Assembly (NCBI GenBank): GCA_045599185.1 | Contig: JAZRVO010000015.1 | Span: 124,001-188,000, forward strand | Direction: 5' to 3' | Length of the DNA: 64,000 nucleotides | Origin: UBA1240 sp045599185 | Lineage (GTDB): Bacteria; Spirochaetota; Spirochaetia; Treponematales; Treponemataceae | Shown here: positions 42,155 to 50,530 of the stretch, in pieces | How positions within the stretch are numbered: the first letter of the stretch is position 1 | Layout of the letters: each line of letters starts with the position of its first letter | Position numbers and translations under genes: made by a program | The notes under the pieces: generated by a model | What the model saw: the letters and a program-made list of their open reading frames with translations, nothing else | Told to the model about the DNA's origin: nothing | Database searches by the model: none

Positions 42155-43822
42155 ATGAAAAAACTGATTTTTACGTTATTGTTCACTTTGGCGTTTGCGG
42201 CTATTTTTGCAGCTGCACCCACCAAAAAGGACTTGGACGAATGGAACAGCCTTACGGAAGATGAAAGAATGCTGTGCCTTTTAACCGAACCGTTTTTGTT
42301 CGGACGTTTGGGTTTGAAAACCTCAAGCTTAAATCCAGAACCCAAAAAAAATATCAGTGTATCGGATCTGGCTCTTTATAATGGCATGAACATCAATTCA
42401 AAAAGAAAACTGTATGATTATATTGATAAATACATGAATGGACAGACAGGCAATATTGCAGATTATGAAAAGGCAAAAGCTTTATACAATAAATATCCGG
42501 CTTATTCCGTAGAAGAAATTTCAAAAATGGAATGCCTTGATTTGCAAGAAACCTGTTTTTTGTTTATTTATGCAGAAAACAAAAATAAAATTGGAGACCA
42601 CGGCTTTTTGGTTTTTGACGCAGTAAGAGCATTGAGCGCAATACGATTCAGTATTGCATTAAACATTTGTTCAGAAGATGAAGCAATAAACCTTGCAAAA
42701 CCAGTTATGGAACAGCTGTTAAACGCTTACGATTCTTATGAAGATTTTGCCAGTCATTATTTGCTGGAACAAAGTTTTTTTTCTTTATTATGCAAATATG
42801 ACACAGAAGATTCTCATCGTTATTACAAAGATTTAATAGATATATTTTATAAAAAGCATTCTAATTCTGAAAATTCTTCAAATTCAAAATATGCCATTAA
42901 CTACGATATAAAGTTTCCTGCGCAAAACCAGAACGGCAACCCTGTTTTGACATACGGCGATGCATTTTATGAACCAAGTAAAGAAGCCATGAAATGGTAT
43001 AACGTTAAGCGCCTTGAACATAGAGGTAAAGATTTAGTTATGAATTCTGCTGCCTCTAAGGCCAAAAAAAATATAGCCGAAATGCTGGATTTTCCGGCAA
43101 TAGCTTTAAGTGAAATGTTTTACTGCGTAATTGACAATGATTTTGATAAAGTGCCGGAATATATGAAAGCTTTTGAAAACATAGAAAATAAAAATGATAC
43201 ATACCAAAGGGCGTACATTCTTTGCGGCTTGGCTTATTATAATTCTGGTAAAAATGAAGAACTGATGGACTTGATTGAAAAAAACGAAGATGAAAAATTC
43301 TGTTCCTATTTGCGTACATATTATTACAGAAATAAAATGAAAGACGTTATTTTTGAAAAATTAGATAAAGATGAGTCGTTTTATGAAGATATGGAAAACT
43401 TTGTTCCCCAATGTGAACAACTTGCAGATGAAATATTGAAAAATTATTCTGCGGCACAAAACGATTTGATTTTAGGAAACAGCCCATATGCAGGAAAAAT
43501 ACAAGCCTTTTTTTGGGAACGTGACATACCGAATAAAGCCGTATTGGAATGCGACGATAAAATAATGCGTTTTACACGAGGATGCGAAGCCTATGCTTAT
43601 GGATATTTATTTTGGGTTTATACAATGTGTTCTTACGATGCCCTTGAAGCAAGAGACTTTGAAAATGGATTTATTTATTTTCAAAAATCAAAGGAAATCC
43701 TGAACAAATACAACAAAGAACAAAATTTACGGGTTGTTTTGGGTTCTAGATATGATGACCTGAAAGATAATTTAGATTATCTGGAAAAATATTACAGTAA
43801 CCGGTACAACCAGGATCTTTAA
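42155..43822 (+). CDS. Secreted protein of the tandem family, member 4
   Basis: 555 residues. Signal peptide MKKLIFTLLFTLAFAAIFA, then APTKKDLDEWNSLTEDERML, nearly identical to member 1, and the middle block YAINYDIKFPAQ with NGNPVLTYGDAFYEP. The rest has drifted, with Asn/Lys/Tyr-rich low-GC stretches. Members 1 and 4 flank members 2 and 3, giving an A-B-B-A order. Function unknown. Confidence 0.8.
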   Translation: MKKLIFTLLFTLAFAAIFAAAPTKKDLDEWNSLTEDERMLCLLTEPFLFGRLGLKTSSLNPEPKKNISVSDLALYNGMNINSKRKLYDYIDKYMNGQTGNIADYEKAKALYNKYPAYSVEEISKMECLDLQETCFLFIYAENKNKIGDHGFLVFDAVRALSAIRFSIALNICSEDEAINLAKPVMEQLLNAYDSYEDFASHYLLEQSFFSLLCKYDTEDSHRYYKDLIDIFYKKHSNSENSSNSKYAINYDIKFPAQNQNGNPVLTYGDAFYEPSKEAMKWYNVKRLEHRGKDLVMNSAASKAKKNIAEMLDFPAIALSEMFYCVIDNDFDKVPEYMKAFENIENKNDTYQRAYILCGLAYYNSGKNEELMDLIEKNEDEKFCSYLRTYYYRNKMKDVIFEKLDKDESFYEDMENFVPQCEQLADEILKNYSAAQNDLILGNSPYAGKIQAFFWERDIPNKAVLECDDKIMRFTRGCEAYAYGYLFWVYTMCSYDALEARDFENGFIYFQKSKEILNKYNKEQNLRVVLGSRYDDLKDNLDYLEKYYSNRYNQDL

Positions 43823-43838
43823 TCACCGCCACCCCCGG

Positions 43839-43876
43839 CATTCGGAATTTGATTCGGAATCTACGATAGGTACAGA
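43839..43876. repeat. REP-like remnant after member 4
   Basis: ATTCGGAATTTGATTCGGAAT: the first arm has lost its left-right complementarity and only half of the unit remains. Confidence 0.65.
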
Positions 43877-43898
43877 CCAAGCCAACTTCTTTTAAGAG

Positions 43899-43973
43899 GG
43901 ACGAGTTTTGCATTGCGAAACTCGTCCGTGTGCATGCATCAATGGTAGTAGCAGATAAAGCAAATAGCACACG
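43899..43973 (+). repeat. Structured repeat family, copy A
   Basis: First hairpin GGACGAGTTT (43899)/AAACTCGTCC (43918), 10 bp perfect. Second, outer stem CGTGTGC (43927)/GCACACG (43967) enclosing a loop with CATCAATGGTAGTAGCAGAT. Immediately followed by copy B. Confidence 0.7.
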
Positions 43974-43974
43974 C

Positions 43975-44044
43975 TTTTGCTTTGCAAAAACTGTGTCTTG
44001 TGCATAGGCCAAACAATGGTAAGAGACAAAGCACTTGGCACAAG
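43975..44044 (+). repeat. Structured repeat family, copy B
   Basis: First hairpin TTTTGC/GCAAAA (43975-43989). Outer stem CTTGTGC (43997)/GCACAAG (44038) around a loop with AAACAATGGTAAGAGACAAAG. It ends six bases before the -35 box of uvrA. Confidence 0.7.
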
Positions 44045-44049
44045 ACAGC

Positions 44050-44078
44050 TTGAGGAAAACGATTTTTCTCAATATACT
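44050..44078 (+). promoter_or_regulatory. Promoter placing the transcription start at or near the uvrA ATG
   Basis: TTGAGG (44050-44055), 17-nt spacer, TATACT (44073-44078), seven nt, ATG at 44086. No Shine-Dalgarno is present between. Confidence 0.7.
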
Positions 44079-44085
44079 TGTGCCC

Positions 44086-46968
44086 ATGGAAAAACTTGTG
44101 GTACGTGGTGCAAGAGAGCACAACCTGAAAAATATCGATGTTGAAATTCCCAGAAACAAGCTTGTCGTAATTTCCGGCTTGTCAGGTTCGGGCAAAAGTT
44201 CGCTGGCATTTGATACAATTTTTGCCGAAGGCCAGCGCCGCTATATGGAAAGCCTTTCTTCTTACGCGCGGCAGTTTTTGGGCAGAATGGACAAACCCGA
44301 CGTTGATATGATAGAAGGACTTTCGCCTGCAATTTCAATTGAACAGAAAACCACGCACCGCAACCCGCGTTCTACCGTGGGAACGGTAACAGAAATTTAT
44401 GACCATTACCGCCTTTTGTACGCCCGCATCGGCAAGCCACATTGCCCGGTTTGCGGCAAGGAAATAAACGAACAGACCACAGACCAGATAATAGAAAGCA
44501 TAATGGCACTCGGCGACGGTGCACGCGTTCAGCTTCTGGCTCCGGTTATACGCGGCAAAAAAGGCGAACACGTAAAGATTCTTGACGACGCCCGTAAAGA
44601 AGGTTTCGTCCGTGCCCGCATCGACGGCCTTTCCGTAGAACTTGAAGATTCAATAAAACTAGACAAGCAGAAAAAGCACACAATTGAACTGATTGTAGAC
44701 CGCATCATCGTAAAGGCAGAATCGCGCAAGCGCATTGCAGAATCCGTAGAAACCGCGCTGAACACCGCCAACGGCATAATGATTGCCCTTCAGCAGATAC
44801 CATTGGAAAAAGAAGAGGGCGGCAAAAAATACAGCGAAGTTGAACATTTCTTTTCGCAGAAAAACAGCTGCCCGGATTGCGGCGTTTCTTTACCGGAACT
44901 TCAGCCACGGCTTTTTTCATTCAACAACCCTTTTGGTGCCTGCCCCGAATGTACAGGTCTTGGCGAAAAAATGGAATTTGACGAAGACCTGATAATTCCG
45001 GACAAAAGCCTTACTTTTGCCGAAGGCGCAATTCAGGGCTTTAATATAGAAAGCAACTGGAACAACTGCCGCTTTACAGCCCTTGCCGAACGCCACGGCT
45101 TTGACGCAAATACAAAAATTGAAGATTTAACCCCTGACCAGTATAAGGTTTTAATGTACGGCGACAGTGAACCGCTTAAATTCCGCTACAAGCGCGTAGA
45201 CGGTTCTGGTACTTCGGACTATACCCAGGCATGGCCGGGCATAATGGGCGAAATTAAGCGCCGCTATGCCGAAAGTTTTTCCGACAGCCAGCGCGAAAAC
45301 CTTGAAAAACTGATGGCGCACCGGGTTTGTACGGCCTGCGGCGGAAAAAGGCTTCGCAAGGAAGCTTTGGCCGTTACCGTTGGCGAAAAAAACATTCACG
45401 AAATTTCAAAAATGTCGGTGGCCGAATCCGTAAAATTTTTTAACGATTTGCAGCTTACCCCAAGCCAAACCCAGATTGCCGCCCAGATTTTTAAGGAAAT
45501 TAAAAGCCGCTTAAGCTTTTTGCAGAACGTTGGTCTTGAATATTTAACCCTTGAACGTCAGGCGGCAACCCTTAGCGGCGGCGAAGCCCAGCGCATCCGC
45601 CTTGCAACCCAAATTGGTACAAGCTTAATGGGCGTTTTATACATTCTTGACGAACCTTCAATTGGCCTGCACCAGCGCGACAACGAACGCCTTATAAACA
45701 CCCTTACTTATCTGCGCGATTTGGGCAATACCCTTATTGTTGTTGAACACGATGAACAGACCCTGCGCACTGCCGACTGGATTGTAGACATGGGGCCGGG
45801 TGCAGGCGTGCACGGCGGAAAAGTTATTGCAAGCGGTACGCCCGAACAGGTTATGCAGGTTAAAGACAGCATCACCGGCCAGTATCTTGCCGGCACTTTG
45901 CGCATGGAAATTCCTGCACAAAGGCGGAAAGGCAACGGGCAGAGCATCTGCATAAACGGCGTTACTGAACACAACCTTAAAAATGTTTCGGTGGAAGTGC
46001 CGCTGGGCGCGTTTACCTGCATTACCGGCGTTTCCGGTTCTGGCAAGTCTACGCTTTTAAGCGATGTAATTTATCCGGCATTTTCAAACAAGGTAATGCA
46101 TTCAAACCTGCCGGTGGGCAAGTACGAAAGCATAAGCGGTTTTGAAAATATCGATAAAATCATCAACATTGACCAAAGCCCAATCGGGCGCACGCCGCGT
46201 TCAAACCCGGCAACTTACGTGGGCGTTTTCAATGCAATCCGCGATTTGTATGCTTCATTGCCGGACGCAAAAGCCCGCGGCTATCAGGCCGGGCGTTTCA
46301 GCTTTAACGTAAAAGGCGGCCGGTGCGAAAACTGTCTGGGCGCAGGTACAATTACAATTGAAATGAACTTTCTGCCCGACGTTTACATTGTCTGTGATGT
46401 TTGCGGCGGCAAGCGTTTTAATCAGGAAACGCTGGACGTGCGCTACAAGGGAAAAAGCATTGATGACGTACTGAACATGTCAATTGAAGAAGCCGCAGAA
46501 TTTTTCTCTTCAATTCCGCACATAGCACGCAAGCTTGAGACCCTGTGTTCCATTGGGCTTGGCTACATTCAGCTAGGCCAGAATGCCCTTACTTTAAGCG
46601 GCGGCGAAGCCCAGCGCGTAAAGCTTGCCAACGAACTGGCGCGCAAGTCTACGGGTAAAACCCTTTACATTCTTGACGAACCTACAACCGGCCTGCATTT
46701 TGCCGACGTTAAGCAGCTTATGGAAGTTATTCAGCGGCTGGTTGATAAAGGCAACACGGTGCTGATGATTGAACACAATCTGGACGTAATATGTCAGGCT
46801 GACAAAATTATTGACCTTGGTCCGGAAGGCGGCAGCGGCGGCGGACAGATTATTGCCTGCGGTACGCCGGAAGAGGTTGCACAGGTGGCCGGTTCGCACA
46901 CAGGCCGGTTTGTAAAGGAGATGCTTGAACGCGAAGCCCGGCGCAACGCTGAAGAAAAAGCGGAATAA
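44086..46968 (+). CDS. uvrA: Excinuclease ABC subunit A
   Basis: 960 residues from ATG 44086 (MEKLVVRGAREHNLKNI, the normal UvrA start); 17 upstream codons are open but lie under the promoter. Damage-recognition ATPase of nucleotide excision repair. Two ABC modules: Walker A GLSGSGKSSLAFDT and GVSGSGKSTLLSDV, signatures LSGGEAQRIRLA and LSGGEAQRVKLA, Walker B ILDEPSIGLHQRDN and ILDEPTTGLHFADV. Zinc modules CPVCGKE, CPDCG...CPEC and CENCLGAG...CDVCGG. Probably monocistronic and leaderless. Confidence 0.98.
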   Translation: MEKLVVRGAREHNLKNIDVEIPRNKLVVISGLSGSGKSSLAFDTIFAEGQRRYMESLSSYARQFLGRMDKPDVDMIEGLSPAISIEQKTTHRNPRSTVGTVTEIYDHYRLLYARIGKPHCPVCGKEINEQTTDQIIESIMALGDGARVQLLAPVIRGKKGEHVKILDDARKEGFVRARIDGLSVELEDSIKLDKQKKHTIELIVDRIIVKAESRKRIAESVETALNTANGIMIALQQIPLEKEEGGKKYSEVEHFFSQKNSCPDCGVSLPELQPRLFSFNNPFGACPECTGLGEKMEFDEDLIIPDKSLTFAEGAIQGFNIESNWNNCRFTALAERHGFDANTKIEDLTPDQYKVLMYGDSEPLKFRYKRVDGSGTSDYTQAWPGIMGEIKRRYAESFSDSQRENLEKLMAHRVCTACGGKRLRKEALAVTVGEKNIHEISKMSVAESVKFFNDLQLTPSQTQIAAQIFKEIKSRLSFLQNVGLEYLTLERQAATLSGGEAQRIRLATQIGTSLMGVLYILDEPSIGLHQRDNERLINTLTYLRDLGNTLIVVEHDEQTLRTADWIVDMGPGAGVHGGKVIASGTPEQVMQVKDSITGQYLAGTLRMEIPAQRRKGNGQSICINGVTEHNLKNVSVEVPLGAFTCITGVSGSGKSTLLSDVIYPAFSNKVMHSNLPVGKYESISGFENIDKIINIDQSPIGRTPRSNPATYVGVFNAIRDLYASLPDAKARGYQAGRFSFNVKGGRCENCLGAGTITIEMNFLPDVYIVCDVCGGKRFNQETLDVRYKGKSIDDVLNMSIEEAAEFFSSIPHIARKLETLCSIGLGYIQLGQNALTLSGGEAQRVKLANELARKSTGKTLYILDEPTTGLHFADVKQLMEVIQRLVDKGNTVLMIEHNLDVICQADKIIDLGPEGGSGGGQIIACGTPEEVAQVAGSHTGRFVKEMLEREARRNAEEKAE

Positions 46969-46984
46969 TTTTTAGTAAATAAGA

Positions 46985-47166
46985 GGTCAAATGTCGAGTT
47001 TATGTAAAATGGTTCAAAAACAGCCTTTCGGCAGTCCCTGCCCCGAAAAAGGGACTTGTGCATACGCACGGCGTATTTTTTTTTCGTGGCCGTGTCTGTC
47101 TGCGGCTGTTTCTAGCACAATCAATAAATTCCTTTTGGCATTTTATAGAAAACTCGAAATTGAACC
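46985..47166. mobile_element. MITE-like element, short copy, upstream of the lptD-like gene
   Basis: Imperfect terminal inverted repeats: GGTCAAATGTCGAGTTTA at the left, and the complement GGTTCAATTTCGAGTTTT at the right. Internal parts (AAAACAGCCTTTCGGCAGTCCC, CTTGTGCATACGCACGGCGTA, AGCACAATCAATAAATT) recur in inverse orientation in the longer copy at 56874-57239. No transposase is present. Confidence 0.75.
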
Positions 47167-47186
47167 TAAGAATATTTAAAGTAAAA

Positions 47187-50100
47187 ATGGCAGAATTCTG
47201 TAAAAAACATAAAAACAAACTTATTTTTCTCCTTGCGGCTTTTGCATTTATGTGCCTTACGGCTCATTCTGCTTTTGCCGAAACCATTAAAAGCAAGGTT
47301 ACCATTGTACGTGCCATACGCACCCAGAATTTTAAAGACCGCAAAACCGGGCGCGACATTGTTCAGTTTAGCGGCGACGTGCTTTTAACGGTAGAAAAGG
47401 GCAGCACCAGCATTGAAGTTTATGCCGACACCGTTAACTATGACCGGGAACGCAGCATGATTTATGCTTCCGGCAGCGTAATAATGGACGAAAGCATAAG
47501 CGACACAACTTCCAGAAGACTGGAAGGTGATTCGCTTTTGCTGAATGCTTCTACCCTGGAAGGCATTTTTGACGATTTTAAGTTTAACCAGAAGCAGAAA
47601 GCCCAGATTAATTCCAACAGCGGAACGGAACTGGTAATTTCTGCCGAGCTTTTTGCAAGGGATGATTCGGGAACGGCGGTTTTTAAGAATGGTACAATCA
47701 CTTTTTGCGACGAACCAGACCCGCACTGGCAGATAAAGGCCAGCCGTCTGTGGCTGCTGCCCGGCAACGAGTTTGCATTTTTGAACGGTCTTCTGTATGT
47801 TGGCCGCATTCCGGTTCTGTACCTGCCGTTTTTTTACTACCCCAAAGACGAAATGATTTTTAATCCAAGTTTTGGTTATCGGCCAAGGGTGGGTTATTAT
47901 ACACAGACAACAACTTACATCATCGGGCGCAAACCGCTGCCAAAACCCGGTGACAGCAACGATGCCGGATATTCGTTTACGCAGGTGAACCAGCTTTACG
48001 AACAGACCCGTGAAGGACTGTTTTTGCGCAATCTTGATACGCCGGTTGAAGACAACGAAAGCCGGGATTTTGTAAAGATTCTTGCAGACCTTTATTCCAA
48101 CTTGGGCGGCATGGCCGGCGTACAGGGTGAATTTCACCCTAAAGACACTTTTATACAGACCATTGATTTTGCAGCCCTTGGTGCTAAAACACGCAATTTG
48201 TACTATTTGCAGGACGACGCACTTTACAGCCCAAAAAACGAAAAAGGCAAATCGGAATGGAATTCCAGTTCGCTTTTTGGCAAGAAGGTGCCCCTAAGAT
48301 ATTTTACCGATTTAGGCATCAGCGGAAAAAACGAAAGCCTTTCCATTGCCCTGCGCCTGCCTCTTTATTCCGATCCTTTTTTTAAGGCAGACTTTTTAAA
48401 CCGTAGCGAAAACATGGACTGGGTTGGCTTTTTTACCCAGCAGGGCATTTCTACCGAGCGTGAAAACGACCTTTATCAGGACGCGGTTCTTGATTCTTAT
48501 AAATGGCGCTTAAACGGAAGTTTTTCGCCGGAAATGAAAAATGTTTCGCCTTTTTTCAGGTTTTCTGTTAGCAATTTTGAATCTTACGTTGACTGGCAGG
48601 CCAAAAACAACGAGGCGGTTAAAAACAGCGTTGCACCAGACCGGCAGTTTTATTACCCGGATGAAATTGTGCCGCTTAATGCCGACGTTGCGATAACCGG
48701 CACGATTGTAGATTATATAGAAGAAAACTACGCGCAAAAGCAAATTGAAAGGCGTTTCGTTGAAGAATATTTTAAGCGGCAGGACGAAATTGCAGGAAAA
48801 GGCGAAAACTACGCAGAAAGCCTTAAACTGGAAAAACCTTCTGATTTTGTTCTTTCCGGCGATTACGAAAGTTTCTTGAACGCCGGTACGGACGAAGATT
48901 TTCCTTTTCCTGTTCTTGGTACGCCAAGGCTGCCGGTTAAGGAAATTGGCGGCTTTACCTATTCGCTGAAATATTCGCTTAATCCACAGCTGCGTTCCCT
49001 TTACAAATATTCGCCTCAGGCATGGCCAACTCCGGCGTCTTCTGCCTGGAACGATTTCATGAACAATTTCTTTTCCGTTTCGGGTACCAGTTCAATTGAC
49101 AGCGTGGTAAAATGGCGCAACGGCTTTTTTGAACTTGACAATTCAATTGTTTTTGACGGCGTATACCAGAGGCACCCTTCGGTAAACGGCAAATATTACG
49201 GCAACGGCGAAACCGCAAGCCAGGTTGCATTAAGCGATATTTTGGCACGCAAGGCAGAAATTAAAAGCGTTAACAGCCTTATTCTGCGCCCGCTTGCGCT
49301 AACAGACAGTTTTGCAGAAACTTCAATTTCCTATAATTCTACAATAAGGCTTTTGCGCCGGCAAACTGACGAAAACGGTGCGAATACTGCATCTTTCAGC
49401 CTGCTTGGACCTAAATGGGATGACAAGACTTTTGAAGAGCATAACGTAACCGTTGATTTTGTGGCAAGCACTGAAGACGTAAAGGAAGAAATAAAGGTTA
49501 AATCGGCACTGCCGCCGCTTCTGCCCAAGCACGAAGTTGAAGTTGTTTTTAAAATTCCTCATTTTGAAACAAAAACCGAAACCGGCGTTGCCGTTCATTC
49601 AAAAACGGACAACAGCTGGTATGTGCTGCCCGTAATCAATCAGGTTTCGGTTGCCGGGTTTGAAGACCAGCTGCACTTAACCCAAACGGTAAAGTACATG
49701 CCTAATGGTCAGTATTATGACTATTTCAATACGGGCTTAACTTTTGGCGGGCTTTCTTTGGAATTCAGTGAAATTTATACTTCCGGTTATACTTACAACC
49801 CTGTTACCGGCTGGAAAAGTAACGGCGAAATGAAATTCAGGCCGTACCACGGCGTTATTCGCTACGACATGCCACGAAAAACCTACTATTTCTGGAAAGA
49901 CAGGATTGTGGTTACGCCAACTTTGAATACTTCCGTTGTCTTTGACTTCTTGAAGCCGACTGCAAGCTATTTTACTTTTTCTCCGGGGCTTGATTTTTCA
50001 ATTAACGAATTTCTGCATGTTGAATTTTCTTCTGACCACCGCAACGACGTAATTTTCAGGTACGTGCAGGATGGTTTGGGTAAATCGGACTGGCTGCCCG

Positions 50101-50390
50101 GCGAAACGAACTGGTTTGTGGATCTTGCGAAATCCTATAATTTTGCAAGCCTTGCAGACAGGCAGGCTTCGGGCTTTAAGGTTAATTCGTTTAAAATGCA
50201 GCTTACCCACGACCTTCATGACTGGAACGTTAATTCCAAGCTGGAAATTTCACCGCGTATGATTTACGAAAACGGTTACAGTCATCTGGACTATACACCG
50301 GCTTTTTCGTTCAGTGCCGTGTGGAAACCGCTGCCTGCCGCAAAAGCTGAAATTGTGGACGAATACGGCAAAGTTCAGCTGAACCCGTAA
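47187..50390 (+). CDS. LptD/OstA-like outer-membrane assembly protein
   Basis: 1067 residues from ATG 47187 (MAEFCKKHKNKLIFLL), selected because the signal peptide ending HSAFA starts here; 43 upstream codons lie inside the repeat element. N-terminal OstA-type domain: VYADTVNYDRERSMIYASGSV and later LVISAELFARD, FKNGTITFCDEPDPHWQIKASRLWL. Then LYVGRIPVLYLPFFYYPKDEM, typical of LptD, and a long beta-barrel-like region with aromatic-rich alternating strands to the end. LptD inserts lipopolysaccharide; treponemes generally lack classical LPS, so the cargo here is uncertain. Confidence 0.88.
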   Translation: MAEFCKKHKNKLIFLLAAFAFMCLTAHSAFAETIKSKVTIVRAIRTQNFKDRKTGRDIVQFSGDVLLTVEKGSTSIEVYADTVNYDRERSMIYASGSVIMDESISDTTSRRLEGDSLLLNASTLEGIFDDFKFNQKQKAQINSNSGTELVISAELFARDDSGTAVFKNGTITFCDEPDPHWQIKASRLWLLPGNEFAFLNGLLYVGRIPVLYLPFFYYPKDEMIFNPSFGYRPRVGYYTQTTTYIIGRKPLPKPGDSNDAGYSFTQVNQLYEQTREGLFLRNLDTPVEDNESRDFVKILADLYSNLGGMAGVQGEFHPKDTFIQTIDFAALGAKTRNLYYLQDDALYSPKNEKGKSEWNSSSLFGKKVPLRYFTDLGISGKNESLSIALRLPLYSDPFFKADFLNRSENMDWVGFFTQQGISTERENDLYQDAVLDSYKWRLNGSFSPEMKNVSPFFRFSVSNFESYVDWQAKNNEAVKNSVAPDRQFYYPDEIVPLNADVAITGTIVDYIEENYAQKQIERRFVEEYFKRQDEIAGKGENYAESLKLEKPSDFVLSGDYESFLNAGTDEDFPFPVLGTPRLPVKEIGGFTYSLKYSLNPQLRSLYKYSPQAWPTPASSAWNDFMNNFFSVSGTSSIDSVVKWRNGFFELDNSIVFDGVYQRHPSVNGKYYGNGETASQVALSDILARKAEIKSVNSLILRPLALTDSFAETSISYNSTIRLLRRQTDENGANTASFSLLGPKWDDKTFEEHNVTVDFVASTEDVKEEIKVKSALPPLLPKHEVEVVFKIPHFETKTETGVAVHSKTDNSWYVLPVINQVSVAGFEDQLHLTQTVKYMPNGQYYDYFNTGLTFGGLSLEFSEIYTSGYTYNPVTGWKSNGEMKFRPYHGVIRYDMPRKTYYFWKDRIVVTPTLNTSVVFDFLKPTASYFTFSPGLDFSINEFLHVEFSSDHRNDVIFRYVQDGLGKSDWLPGETNWFVDLAKSYNFASLADRQASGFKVNSFKMQLTHDLHDWNVNSKLEISPRMIYENGYSHLDYTPAFSFSAVWKPLPAAKAEIVDEYGKVQLNP

Positions 50391-50415
50391 CCGCCGCACA
50401 CCTTTAAAAAGGCCG

Positions 50416-50492
50416 CAGTTTTTTTGCATTGCAAAAAAAACTGTGTCTTGGGCATAGACAATTGGTAGTTGCAGAAAATCAAGAAGCCCAAG
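50416..50492 (+). repeat. Structured repeat family, copy C
   Basis: First hairpin CAGTTTTTTTGC/GCAAAAAAAACTG (50416-50443). Outer stem CTTGGGC (50447)/GCCCAAG (50486) around a loop with CAATTGGTAGTTGCAGAAAA. The stem differs from the CTTGTGC version on both sides. It ends two bases before the phoH -35 box. The first hairpin may also end lptD transcription. Confidence 0.75.
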
Positions 50493-50494
50493 CC

Positions 50495-50523
50495 TTGACT
50501 CAATAGCTTTGCGAATATAAAAT
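50495..50523 (+). promoter_or_regulatory. Promoter placing the transcription start at or near the phoH start codon
   Basis: TTGACT (50495-50500), 17-nt spacer, TAAAAT (50518-50523), seven nt, GTG at 50531. No Shine-Dalgarno is visible. Confidence 0.65.
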
Positions 50524-50530
50524 TGTTTTG

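Noticed and set aside
44085..46968. Several minus-strand frames of 60-110 codons under uvrA
   Set aside because: Antisense shadows caused by biased third positions in a long conserved gene.
47058..47186. Upstream extension of the LptD-like frame
   Set aside because: It lies in the MITE-like element, and the signal peptide begins only at 47187.
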